A stretch of 5,451 bases of DNA from Rhodospirillaceae bacterium UBA4468 (GTDB lineage: Bacteria > Pseudomonadota > Alphaproteobacteria > Rhodospirillales > Casp-alpha2). Of the stretch, positions 1 to 5,418 are shown one piece after another. Below the pieces are notes generated by a model, which worked only from the letters and a program-made list of their open reading frames with translations, was not told the origin of the DNA and did no database searches. The translations under genes and the position numbers were made by a program. The stretch is taken from NCBI GenBank assembly GCA_002389385.1, contig DGOK01000048.1, positions 1 through 5,451 of the forward strand, in the 5' to 3' direction. How positions within the stretch are numbered: the stretch's first letter is position 1; every line of letters starts with the position of its first letter.

Positions 1-596
1 GCCCGCCATCAGTGTCTTTTAAATTTTTAGAAGTCCAAGGACCGAAGCCAAAAGATCGTCTCAAGTTTACGGCGTCTCTTGGTTATCTGGGGGGGCGTGA
101 TCAAGATGATAACGACGCACTCCTGGGGCTAGGTGATATAGACGGTGGTGCAACTGCCAAGTTGGCTGTTGATTACCAAGCCCAAGACTTTGGTATGGCA
201 CTTTCTATTGGGCACGACTTGGCAAGTGACCGCGAAGGCACAACATTGAATTCATCTGTCCGTTATGGCTTTGACTTAGGCTCTGCTCGTACCCGATTGA
301 CCTTGGGTGCATCGAGTACCTGGGCTGACGGCAATTATATGGAAAACATTTTTGGAATTACCTCTACGCAAGCTGGCCGTTCGAACCTTGGATATCGAGT
401 GTATGAAGCAGAGGCGGGCATTAAGGACGTTGGTGCATCGTTATCACTTCGGCACTTCCTGACGCGTAATGTTGGTATTACAACGCGGCTTGGTTACACG
501 CAATTGTTAGGAGATGCGGCTGACAGCCCAATCGTCAGTGGTCAGGGTGATGCGGGTCAATTTTCAGGTCTCTTTGCCATAAGCTATAGATGGTAA
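1..596 (+). CDS. MipA/OmpV family outer-membrane beta-barrel protein, C-terminal part (5' end outside window)
   Basis: The reading frame is open to the left edge (first full codon at base 3), so the GTG at 12 is probably internal. About 197 residues are visible. MipA/OmpV proteins are usually about 250-270 residues, so the signal peptide and first strands should lie upstream. Seen: the family's acidic GRDQDDND stretch (bases about 93-116), alternating polar/hydrophobic strands ending in aromatics, an FGIT segment near 351 followed by a Gln-Ala pair, and the conserved LLGDAADSPIV block near 504-536. The chain ends in FAISYRW, an outer-membrane C-terminal strand with Trp in place of the commoner Phe. 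Family knowledge: MipA was described as an MltA-interacting scaffold in peptidoglycan metabolism, and OmpV as a porin-like protein, but most homologues are uncharacterised. It converges with the permease gene, 35 bases away, so it is not in an operon with the other genes here. The family call is firm; the specific role is not. Confidence 0.85.
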   Translation, partial: PPSVSFKFLEVQGPKPKDRLKFTASLGYLGGRDQDDNDALLGLGDIDGGATAKLAVDYQAQDFGMALSIGHDLASDREGTTLNSSVRYGFDLGSARTRLTLGASSTWADGNYMENIFGITSTQAGRSNLGYRVYEAEAGIKDVGASLSLRHFLTRNVGITTRLGYTQLLGDAADSPIVSGQGDAGQFSGLFAISYRW

Positions 597-631
597 TTTT
601 TGAACGCAGTTCTTTTCCAATTGCGCAGCCA

Positions 632-1393
632 TTACAGCCAACCTTTTCCCAACGCACCGTCGTAAATCAGTTTAATACCAGCGACGAACAGTAAGATGTA
701 GCAAACCTTATAAAAGGTCTCCGCATCGATATATTTGATCAGTTTCCAGCCAATCCATACACCGAGCGGGACTGCGGGCATCAGGACCAAGCTTGTATTT
801 AGGTTATCTGTTGAGAACTGCCCCAGCCAAAGATAGGGCCAGATCTTCACCTGATTGACGATAAAGAAAAAATAAACGTTAGTGCCGACAAACACCCGTT
901 TGTCGAGACGTTGCGGTAGTAGAAACATCTTCACCGGGCCGCCGCCAGCATGGGCGACAAAGCTGGTAAATCCGGCAAGTGCACCACAAACGGCACCAAA
1001 CAAACGGCCCCAGCGCGTTTCAGAACTCACGGGCGCCTGTTGAACGAAATAGGTCAATGCAAAAACCAGCGATAGCCCGCCCAACATCAACCGGATCGCA
1101 TTGTCATCAAGATGGCTGAACGTGAGTGCCCCGATGCTGATACCGATAACGGCGCCCGGCAACATAGCGAGTAGGTTTTTGCGATGGAAATCCTTGCGAT
1201 AGCCCCAGATATTGAACAAATCGATGGCGCACAGAATGGGCAGCATGATTGCCGCGGCGGCAACTGGCGAAATGAAAACCGCCATGATTGGAACGGAAAG
1301 CTGCCCCAATCCGCCACCGAGACCACTTTTCGAAATGCCGGTGATGAGCACAGCGAAAAGGGCGGCGGCAATGAAGACCGGATCAAAAGTCAT
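632..1393 (-). CDS. TauE/SafE family (sulfite/organic anion exporter type) inner-membrane permease
   Basis: A 253-residue, very hydrophobic protein with about seven or eight predicted membrane segments (roughly 6-26, 34-57, 74-93, 101-118, 131-150, 168-190, 200-220, 229-246). The two-half pattern of the family is visible. The first half opens with GISKSGLGGGLGQLSVP (19-35), with Pro52 and Asp58 in the next helix. The second half has its counterpart FTSFVAHAGGGPVKMFLLP (142-160). Family members export small anions such as sulfite, sulfoacetate or taurine-related compounds; the substrate cannot be read from sequence. I chose ATG at 1393 because the hydrophobic N-terminus typical of the family begins there; an in-frame TTG at 1402 would add three residues. 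Neither start has a clear Shine-Dalgarno sequence, and a stop lies in frame just upstream (1421-1423). It is transcribed away from the SDR gene, probably from the promoter at 1479-1508. An anion-exporting role for the neighbouring acid metabolism is possible but unproven. Confidence 0.88.
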   Translation of the reverse strand: MTFDPVFIAAALFAVLITGISKSGLGGGLGQLSVPIMAVFISPVAAAAIMLPILCAIDLFNIWGYRKDFHRKNLLAMLPGAVIGISIGALTFSHLDDNAIRLMLGGLSLVFALTYFVQQAPVSSETRWGRLFGAVCGALAGFTSFVAHAGGGPVKMFLLPQRLDKRVFVGTNVYFFFIVNQVKIWPYLWLGQFSTDNLNTSLVLMPAVPLGVWIGWKLIKYIDAETFYKVCYILLFVAGIKLIYDGALGKGWL

Positions 1394-1478
1394 TTCGAAC
1401 AAGGGATGGGGCTTTCTGGGTCAGATTATGAGTTAGGTTTTCTGGCTGAGTGGCATACACGTGAGAACTTCGAAGCTT

Positions 1479-1508
1479 ATATTATTTCTTTGTCACAGCT
1501 AGGGTCAA
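1479..1508 (-). promoter_or_regulatory. Candidate sigma70 promoter for the TauE/SafE permease
   Basis: Read on the minus strand, TTGACC (1508-1503, 5 of 6 to the -35 consensus) is followed after 18 bases by TAATAT (1484-1479, 4 of 6 to the -10 consensus) in an AT-rich stretch. Transcription would start near 1472 and give a leader of about 80 bases before the ATG at 1393. This is pattern matching only. Confidence 0.35.
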
Positions 1509-1628
1509 TAACGGACGAATGACATCAAGTCTGGATTACCGAAGAAAGCAGATGTCCTTGATCAATAATGCATTCTTGCGGCGAAGCCTCCCGTCGCATT
1601 TAAGTCAGTAAAACCTGTTGCTCGTCAA

Positions 1629-1641
1629 AACACGGCGTGTT
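1629..1641. promoter_or_regulatory. Palindrome, possible operator 1 upstream of the SDR gene
   Basis: AACACGGCGTGTT is a perfect palindrome with six-base arms around a central G. It overlaps the first two bases of the candidate -35 box at 1640. Its right arm continues as GTGTTGA, similar to GTGTCGA in the second palindrome 32 bases downstream. No regulator gene is present in the window, so the binding protein is unknown. Confidence 0.4.
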
Positions 1642-1668
1642 GATACATTGCTGAGAACGACGCATCAT
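1640..1668 (+). promoter_or_regulatory. Candidate promoter for the SDR gene
   Basis: TTGATA (1640-1645, 5 of 6 to the -35 consensus) is separated by 17 bases from CATCAT (1663-1668, 4 of 6 to the -10 consensus). Transcription would start near 1675, giving a leader of about 80 bases. The -35 box overlaps the right arm of the 1629-1641 palindrome and the -10 box lies inside the 1658-1674 palindrome, which makes repressor control plausible. Confidence 0.35.
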
Positions 1669-1674
1669 GTGTCG
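1658..1674. promoter_or_regulatory. Palindrome, possible operator 2 or terminator-like hairpin upstream of the SDR gene
   Basis: CGACGCATCATGTGTCG can fold into a seven-pair stem (one G-U pair) with a three-base TCA loop, and is followed at 1677-1684 by TTTTTGTTT-like sequence, so on RNA it resembles a short intrinsic terminator. As DNA it is a dyad covering the candidate -10 box. If transcription starts near 1675, the hairpin would not be in the SDR transcript and the operator reading is better; if it starts further upstream, attenuation is possible. Confidence 0.4.
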
Positions 1675-1692
1675 ACTTTTTGTTTAAGGCGC

Positions 1693-1719
1693 GCGGAAGA
1701 TCAGGTCTGAAGTCTCCGC
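1693..1719 (+). other. Imperfect hairpin in the SDR leader
   Basis: GCGGA (1693-1697) pairs with TCCGC (1715-1719). Inside it GA/TC and TCA/TGA can extend the stem, with an A bulge on the left and an AG bulge on the right. It ends about 25 bases before the Shine-Dalgarno sequence. It could stabilise the leader or be an operator half; it is short enough to have arisen by chance. Confidence 0.25.
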
Positions 1720-1744
1720 AATTTCATAATAATCAAAAGGCGTA

Positions 1745-1751
1745 AGGGAGG
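1745..1751 (+). promoter_or_regulatory. Strong Shine-Dalgarno sequence of the SDR gene
   Basis: AGGGAGG lies six bases before the ATG at 1758. It is the strongest ribosome-binding site in the window and fixes this start codon. Confidence 0.85.
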
Positions 1752-1757
1752 AACCCA

Positions 1758-2549
1758 ATGGATTTCCAGCTAAAAGATAAAGTCGCTTTTATTACGGGTG
1801 GCAGTCGCGGTATCGGTCGGGCGATGGCCCTTATGTTTGCAGATCATGGAGCGAACATTGTGATCTGCGGGCGGACAAAAGAAAGCCTGGATCAAACAGT
1901 TCAAGACTTGAAAGCCAAAGGTGTAAAGGCTTGGGGGTTCCAAACGGACGTTAGCCGGATGGATGACGTCGAACGCTTTGTCTCGGATGCGATGAAAGCT
2001 GCGGGGCAGGTTGATATCCTGGTCAACAATGCAGTGACGTCCACAAGTGCGCCTTTTGATCAACTGACGGACGATGAATTTCGCTACCATATCGACGTGA
2101 AGTTGATGGCTTATATTCGCATTGCCCGTCTTGTTTTGCCCCATATGAAACGTCAGGGCAGCGGGCGAATCGTTAATGTTGGCGGCATGACGGCACGTAT
2201 TGTGGCCCCCCTTAGAATGACAAACGGCGTTACAAATGCGGGCGTGGCAAACTTCACGAAGCAGTTTGCTGATTATACGGCTCGCCATAACGTCACGGTC
2301 AACTGCGTCCATCCCGGCTATACAGCGACGGAGCGGGTCACTCAAATATTTGAGAGTGAAGCGAAACAAACCGGCACAGATATCGATACGATTATAGAAA
2401 ACCGTACAGACGATATTCCTTTAGGGAAATTGATACAGCCAGAGGACATCGCAGCAGCTGCGCTTTTCTTCTGTTCGCCACTTGCGAACATGGTGACGGG
2501 GCAATGTATCGCGGTCGATGGCGGTTCTGGACAATCCGTGAATTACTGA
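1758..2549 (+). CDS. SDR-fold protein of the short-chain dehydrogenase/reductase superfamily with a degenerate catalytic tetrad
   Basis: 263 residues, the usual length of a classical single-domain SDR. Seen: the Rossmann motif TGGSRGIG (13-20), Arg39 at the end of strand 2 and Arg17 in the glycine motif (both favour NADP(H)), Asp64 in TDVS, the NNA motif (90-92, followed by Val instead of Gly), VNCVHPGYTATE (181-192) and a C-terminal GQCIAVDGG block (about 248-256). The active site is abnormal. Aligning IVNVGGMTA with the usual IVNxSS segment puts Gly143 at the catalytic Ser; 13 residues later Asn156 is at the catalytic Tyr and Asn160 at the Lys of YxxxK; Lys115 replaces the helix-4 Asn. I recall related SDR-family sequences with a GG segment and an Asn at the YxxxK lysine, followed by the same VHPG block, so this looks like a divergent subfamily, not random decay. 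It probably binds a nucleotide; whether it is an oxidoreductase is open. It precedes the CoA-transferase on the same strand, but a hairpin and a separate promoter lie between them. Confidence 0.9.
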   Translation: MDFQLKDKVAFITGGSRGIGRAMALMFADHGANIVICGRTKESLDQTVQDLKAKGVKAWGFQTDVSRMDDVERFVSDAMKAAGQVDILVNNAVTSTSAPFDQLTDDEFRYHIDVKLMAYIRIARLVLPHMKRQGSGRIVNVGGMTARIVAPLRMTNGVTNAGVANFTKQFADYTARHNVTVNCVHPGYTATERVTQIFESEAKQTGTDIDTIIENRTDDIPLGKLIQPEDIAAAALFFCSPLANMVTGQCIAVDGGSGQSVNY

Positions 2550-2562
2550 CACAGCATCATCC

Positions 2563-2606
2563 ATGCGAAAGGCGTTGATAGTGATAAAGCTGGCAACCCT
2601 TTGCAT
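2563..2606 (+). other. Long imperfect hairpin just after the SDR gene
   Basis: The right arm CAACCCTTTGCAT (2594-2606) pairs over all 13 bases with the left arm at 2563-2577 (ATGC, AAAGG, GTTG), leaving single-base bulges at G2567 and C2573 and a 16-base loop. It begins 14 bases after the SDR stop codon. No T-run follows, so it is not a classical intrinsic terminator; it may protect the 3' end of the SDR mRNA, assist Rho-dependent ending, or separate expression from the downstream gene. Confidence 0.45.
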
Positions 2607-2635
2607 CTACATTAGGTCTTCATGACATTGAATAT

Positions 2636-2669
2636 ATGGCGAAGAGCATCATATCTATATAATTGATGC
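2636..2669 (+). promoter_or_regulatory. Candidate promoter of the CoA-transferase with an operator-like inverted repeat over its -10 box
   Basis: A perfect TATAAT (2658-2663) lies 30 bases before the ATG. The -35 match is poor (ATGGCG at 2636-2641, 16-base spacer, 3 of 6), which suggests a regulated promoter. The -10 box sits between perfect inverted six-base repeats, GCATCA (2646-2651) and TGATGC (2664-2669), 12 bases apart. Start-to-start spacing of the repeats is 18 bases. A dimeric repressor bound there would block the -10 region. Confidence 0.45.
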
Positions 2670-2683
2670 CTTTGAAATGTATT

Positions 2684-2688
2684 GGGGA
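2684..2688 (+). promoter_or_regulatory. Ribosome-binding site deciding the CoA-transferase start
   Basis: GGGGA, ending five bases before the ATG at 2694, is a reasonable Shine-Dalgarno match. The alternative in-frame TTG at 2682 would overlap this site and has no Shine-Dalgarno sequence of its own, so the ATG is preferred. Confidence 0.6.
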
Positions 2689-2693
2689 ACCTG

Positions 2694-3920
2694 ATGTCCG
2701 GAATATTAAGTGGCCTTCGAATTGTCGAAGCATCGGCTTTTGTTGCCATGCCTTACGCAGGCCTCGTGCTTGCGGAAATGGGCGCTGATGTTATTCGGAT
2801 TGATCCAGTGGCTGGTGGTCTGGATGCACAAAGGTGGCCGCTTGCCCCTTCAGGACAGAGCTTATATTGGGGCGGATTGAACAAGGGTAAAAAGTCTATA
2901 CTCCTCGACGTTCGCCAGCCTCGTGGTCGCGAGATCGCACATCAATTGATGACGAAACCCGGCGACAATGCTGGCATTGTAATTTCCAATCTTCCTGCGC
3001 GAGGCTGGCTCGACTTCGACGTGCTTAAAGCCCTACGTTCCGATCTTATCATGATTAATTTACTTGGTAATCGCGACGGTTCTGTTGCACTGGATTATAC
3101 CGTTAATGCAGCGGCTGGGTTTCCACTTGCGCAGGCACCAAAGGGGCATGACCGGCCGGTCAATAGTCTGCTTCCCGCATGGGATCTGATTGCAGGTATG
3201 TCTGCATCGAACGGTGTGCTTGCTGCTGAACGCCATCGACGAAATACGGGCGAGGGGCAGTTCATTCAACTCGCACTTTCAGACGTTGCATTTCATGCGA
3301 TGAGTGCGCTCGGATTTACGGCTGAAGTTGAAGTGAATAAGGACAAACGGCCGCAAGTTGGAAACAGCGTTTACGGCACTTTCTCGTATGACTTTGCAAC
3401 GAAGGATATGCGCCGCATGGTCATTACGGCCTTTACGCCGCGACATTGGAAGAACCTCGTCACGGCACTAAAGATCGAAAATGAAGTACGTGCGCTTGAA
3501 GATAAGAACGGCCTTGATTTAGCCCTCGAGGCGGATCGTTGGGCTGCACGTGATGATATTATATCGGCCGTTGCCCCACGTGTTGGAGCATTGACCTTTG
3601 AGGACGCACGCAATCTCCTTGATGAACACGGCGTATGCTGGGGACCATATCAAACCTTCTGGGAAGCAGTGCATGAAGACCCAAGACTTTCCGAGGACAA
3701 TCCGATGTTTCAGCGCATGTCGCACCCTGAACGCGGCAAATATTTAACGCCCGGGAGTGTGCTGGACTTCTCTGGATTTGAGCGTGCAGAGCCAGGTCTG
3801 GCACCGACCCATGGCGAGCATACCGAAGAAATTCTTTTTGATGAGCTATCCCTAAGCCAGCGCGAAATTGGCGAATTGATCGACCAGAAAATTGTCGCGA
3901 TAGGCAATTCAAAAAGCTGA
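2694..3920 (+). CDS. CaiB/BaiF (class III) CoA-transferase, similar to the 2-methylfumaryl-CoA isomerase (mesaconyl-CoA transferase) branch
   Basis: 408 residues from ATG 2694, the usual length of class III CoA-transferases, which move CoA between carboxylic acids through an enzyme aspartyl-CoA thioester and form interlocked dimers in the cytoplasm. Seen: the N-terminal block LSGLRIVEASAFVAMPYAG (5-23), GADVIRID (30-37), GGLDAQRWP (41-49), LNKGKKSILLD (62-72), SNLPARGWL (98-106), DYTVNAAAGFP (134-144) and AWDLIAGM (162-169). Asp164 aligns with the nucleophilic Asp169 of formyl-CoA transferase; the usual RRNTGEGQ follows about 20 residues later. The SAFVA, GGLD-RWP, PARGWL and DYTVN blocks are those I associate with the mesaconyl-C1/C4-CoA transferase-like branch (intramolecular CoA transfer in the 3-hydroxypropionate bicycle and homologues elsewhere). 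Substrate remains uncertain because the hydratase and lyase genes of that pathway are absent here. All key residues I can check are intact. It has its own promoter, and its stop is eight bases from that of the convergent aldehyde dehydrogenase. Confidence 0.88.
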   Translation: MSGILSGLRIVEASAFVAMPYAGLVLAEMGADVIRIDPVAGGLDAQRWPLAPSGQSLYWGGLNKGKKSILLDVRQPRGREIAHQLMTKPGDNAGIVISNLPARGWLDFDVLKALRSDLIMINLLGNRDGSVALDYTVNAAAGFPLAQAPKGHDRPVNSLLPAWDLIAGMSASNGVLAAERHRRNTGEGQFIQLALSDVAFHAMSALGFTAEVEVNKDKRPQVGNSVYGTFSYDFATKDMRRMVITAFTPRHWKNLVTALKIENEVRALEDKNGLDLALEADRWAARDDIISAVAPRVGALTFEDARNLLDEHGVCWGPYQTFWEAVHEDPRLSEDNPMFQRMSHPERGKYLTPGSVLDFSGFERAEPGLAPTHGEHTEEILFDELSLSQREIGELIDQKIVAIGNSKS

Positions 3921-3928
3921 TTGTTTTT

Positions 3929-5356
3929 TTAAATAGAGAGCCCCGCGGTTTTAGTCTCCAGGTATTCCATGATCCCTGGTTTGCCACCTTCACGGCCGAG
4001 GCCGCTATCTTTCATGCCACCAAAGGGCGCTGCCGCTGACGTTGGATTAATATCGTTAATGCCGATGATACCAAAGCGGAGTCCTTCGAACATATGCATC
4101 GCACGCCCTAAGTTCTGGGTATAAACGTATGCTGCGAGGCCGTACGTCGTATCATTGGCCATCGCCAGGGCATCGTCATTGTCGTCGTATTTAATAATCG
4201 GTGCGACAGGACCAAATGTTTCCTCGCTGTAGATCAACATATCGGGTGTGACATCTGCCAGAACGGTCGGGGCATAAAAATGACCGTCCGCAAGACGGCC
4301 TTCTGTTAATTGCATGCCGCCGGTGATCAGCTTTGCACCTTTTTCAACAGCATCTGTTACCTGTCGATTTACTTTGTCGATGGCGGCCTGGTTGATTAAG
4401 GGACCGATACTGACGCCGTCTTCAAATCCAGATCCAGCCTTCATTTTCGCAACCCGTGTGCTGAGCGTATCAATAAAGGCGTCGTAGGCGGACGTATGTA
4501 CAAGAAACCGATTAGGACTTATGCAGGCCTGTCCTGTGTTTAGGAATTTGACCAACGACGCGCCTTTGGCTGCGTGAACCGGGTCAGCGTCCTCACAAAC
4601 GATGAAAGGCGCATGCCCTCCAAGTTCTAATGAAATGCGTTTCATGTGCGCACCGGCCTGGCAAGCCAGCATCTTTCCGACGGCCGTTGATCCTGTGAAC
4701 GTAATCTTTGCCACTGTCGGGTTAGTTGTGAATTCTTCACCAATTGGCTTTGGATCTCTGGCCGTCACAAGATTGACGACGCCATTTGGGATGTTGGCTT
4801 CCTCAAAAATTTTAAACATCTCGATGGCACATAATGGCGTGGCCTCAGCTGGCTTCAGCACAATACAACACCCTGCCGCCAGGGCTGGGGCAATCTTTCG
4901 CGTGATCATTGAAATGGGGTAATTCCAGGGCGTCACTGCCGCCACCACACCAACGGCCTGATGCAAGACCATAAAGCGTTGATCAGGCCTGGTAGACGGT
5001 AAAATCTCGCCGTTGATACGTTTGGCTTCCTCGGCGTACCACAATAAAAAATCAGCAGCGTATTGAACTTCGTTGCGGGCTGCCTTGAGCGGCTTACCTT
5101 GCTCAATGGTCATGATCTCGGCTAACACATCCTTGCGCGATAACATGATCCTATGAGCATTCGTCAGAAACGTTGCCCGCTGATAGGCGGTTGATTTTGA
5201 CCATGATGGAAATGCAGAACCTGCAGCGTCAATCGCCAAGCGTGCATCGATTTCTGTACCGTCGGCAACGTTGGCAATTTTTTTGCCATTCGCTGGATTG
5301 AAAACATCAAATGTCGCATTTGATTTGGGCGTACACCATGCGCCATTAATATACAT
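3929..5356 (-). CDS. NAD-type aldehyde dehydrogenase, succinate-semialdehyde dehydrogenase-like
   Basis: 475 residues, complete, standard aldehyde dehydrogenase superfamily length. It oxidises an aldehyde to the carboxylic acid with NAD(P)+. Seen in order: TPWNYP with Asn145 (oxyanion hole), LKPAEATP with Lys168 and Glu171, FTGSTAVG (220-227), LELGG with general base Glu244, NTGQAC with nucleophile Cys278, EETFGP with Glu379, and the C-terminal APFGGMKDSGLGREG. Glu171, where E. coli GabD has Ser, favours NAD+ over NADP+. Overall pattern, including ITRKIAPALAAGC with Arg153, is that of the GabD/succinate-semialdehyde group. Two departures: Leu272 stands where SSADH has a substrate-carboxylate Arg just before NTGQ, and Ser280 replaces the second cysteine of the redox-switch CxC. 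The substrate may thus be another small aldehyde. Start ATG 5356 has only a weak GAAAGA upstream but gives the family's typical N-terminus (MYINGAW). It converges with the CoA-transferase and is transcribed separately. Confidence 0.92.
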   Translation of the reverse strand: MYINGAWCTPKSNATFDVFNPANGKKIANVADGTEIDARLAIDAAGSAFPSWSKSTAYQRATFLTNAHRIMLSRKDVLAEIMTIEQGKPLKAARNEVQYAADFLLWYAEEAKRINGEILPSTRPDQRFMVLHQAVGVVAAVTPWNYPISMITRKIAPALAAGCCIVLKPAEATPLCAIEMFKIFEEANIPNGVVNLVTARDPKPIGEEFTTNPTVAKITFTGSTAVGKMLACQAGAHMKRISLELGGHAPFIVCEDADPVHAAKGASLVKFLNTGQACISPNRFLVHTSAYDAFIDTLSTRVAKMKAGSGFEDGVSIGPLINQAAIDKVNRQVTDAVEKGAKLITGGMQLTEGRLADGHFYAPTVLADVTPDMLIYSEETFGPVAPIIKYDDNDDALAMANDTTYGLAAYVYTQNLGRAMHMFEGLRFGIIGINDINPTSAAAPFGGMKDSGLGREGGKPGIMEYLETKTAGLSI

Positions 5357-5389
5357 TTCGTTGATCTTTCATCATGTCGGTTTGCAGAT

Positions 5390-5418
5390 TTTAAACTGGA
5401 ATAAAGCTAGACTGCCAA
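5390..5418 (-). promoter_or_regulatory. Candidate sigma70 promoter of the aldehyde dehydrogenase gene
   Basis: On the minus strand TTGGCA (5418-5413, 5 of 6) and TTTAAA (5395-5390, 4 of 6) are separated by 17 bases. Transcription would start near 5383, about 27 bases before the ATG. The leader contains CATGATGA, whose complement shares the eight bases CATCATGT with the SDR promoter region (1663-1670). Confidence 0.4.

Larger units (their letters stand above)
1394..1757. other. Intergenic region between the divergent permease and SDR genes, regulatory in character
   Basis: About 360 bases without a convincing gene. Open frames from the + strand that run into this stretch are continuations of antisense shadows of the permease gene and lack ribosome-binding sites and recognisable protein features. 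The region holds a sigma70-like promoter pointing left (1479-1508), a candidate promoter pointing right (1640-1668), two palindromes overlapping that promoter (1629-1641 and 1658-1674), a small leader hairpin (1693-1719) and a strong Shine-Dalgarno sequence (1745-1751). An isolated TTGATCAA palindrome sits at 1558-1565. The roughly 130 bases from 1509 to 1628 have nothing else I can identify. Confidence 0.6.

Noticed and set aside
602..616. GAAC-GCA-GTTC followed by TTTT as a terminator between the MipA and permease genes
   Set aside because: Only four base pairs with a three-base loop and a short T-run; too weak to call.
1184..1522. Plus-strand frame of 112 codons crossing the permease start into the intergenic region
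   Set aside because: Most of it is antisense to the permease; the low-complexity polar composition and lack of family features or a ribosome-binding site argue against a gene.
1567..1600. AATGC and GCATT arms as an operator or hairpin
   Set aside because: Five-base arms 24 bases apart are expected by chance.
1770..2369. Open frame of 199 codons on the minus strand inside the SDR gene
   Set aside because: It is the antisense shadow of a well-supported SDR gene, has no recognisable domain and no ribosome-binding site.
2682..2693. TTG at 2682 as the CoA-transferase start
   Set aside because: It overlaps the likely Shine-Dalgarno sequence for the ATG at 2694, and the family's conserved N-terminus begins at that ATG.
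3911..3930. A5 and T7 tracts around a short spacer between the convergent CoA-transferase and dehydrogenase genes, as a bidirectional terminator
   Set aside because: The stem would be only A-T pairs with no GC-rich core. Termination here is expected from the layout but the sequence does not show a canonical hairpin.
3559..3993. Minus-strand frame of 144 codons spanning the CoA-transferase 3' end and the end of the dehydrogenase gene
   Set aside because: It overlaps two strong genes in conflicting frames and shows no protein family features.
4602..4922. Plus-strand frame of 106 codons within the aldehyde dehydrogenase gene
   Set aside because: Antisense shadow of a conserved region of the dehydrogenase, with no start signal.
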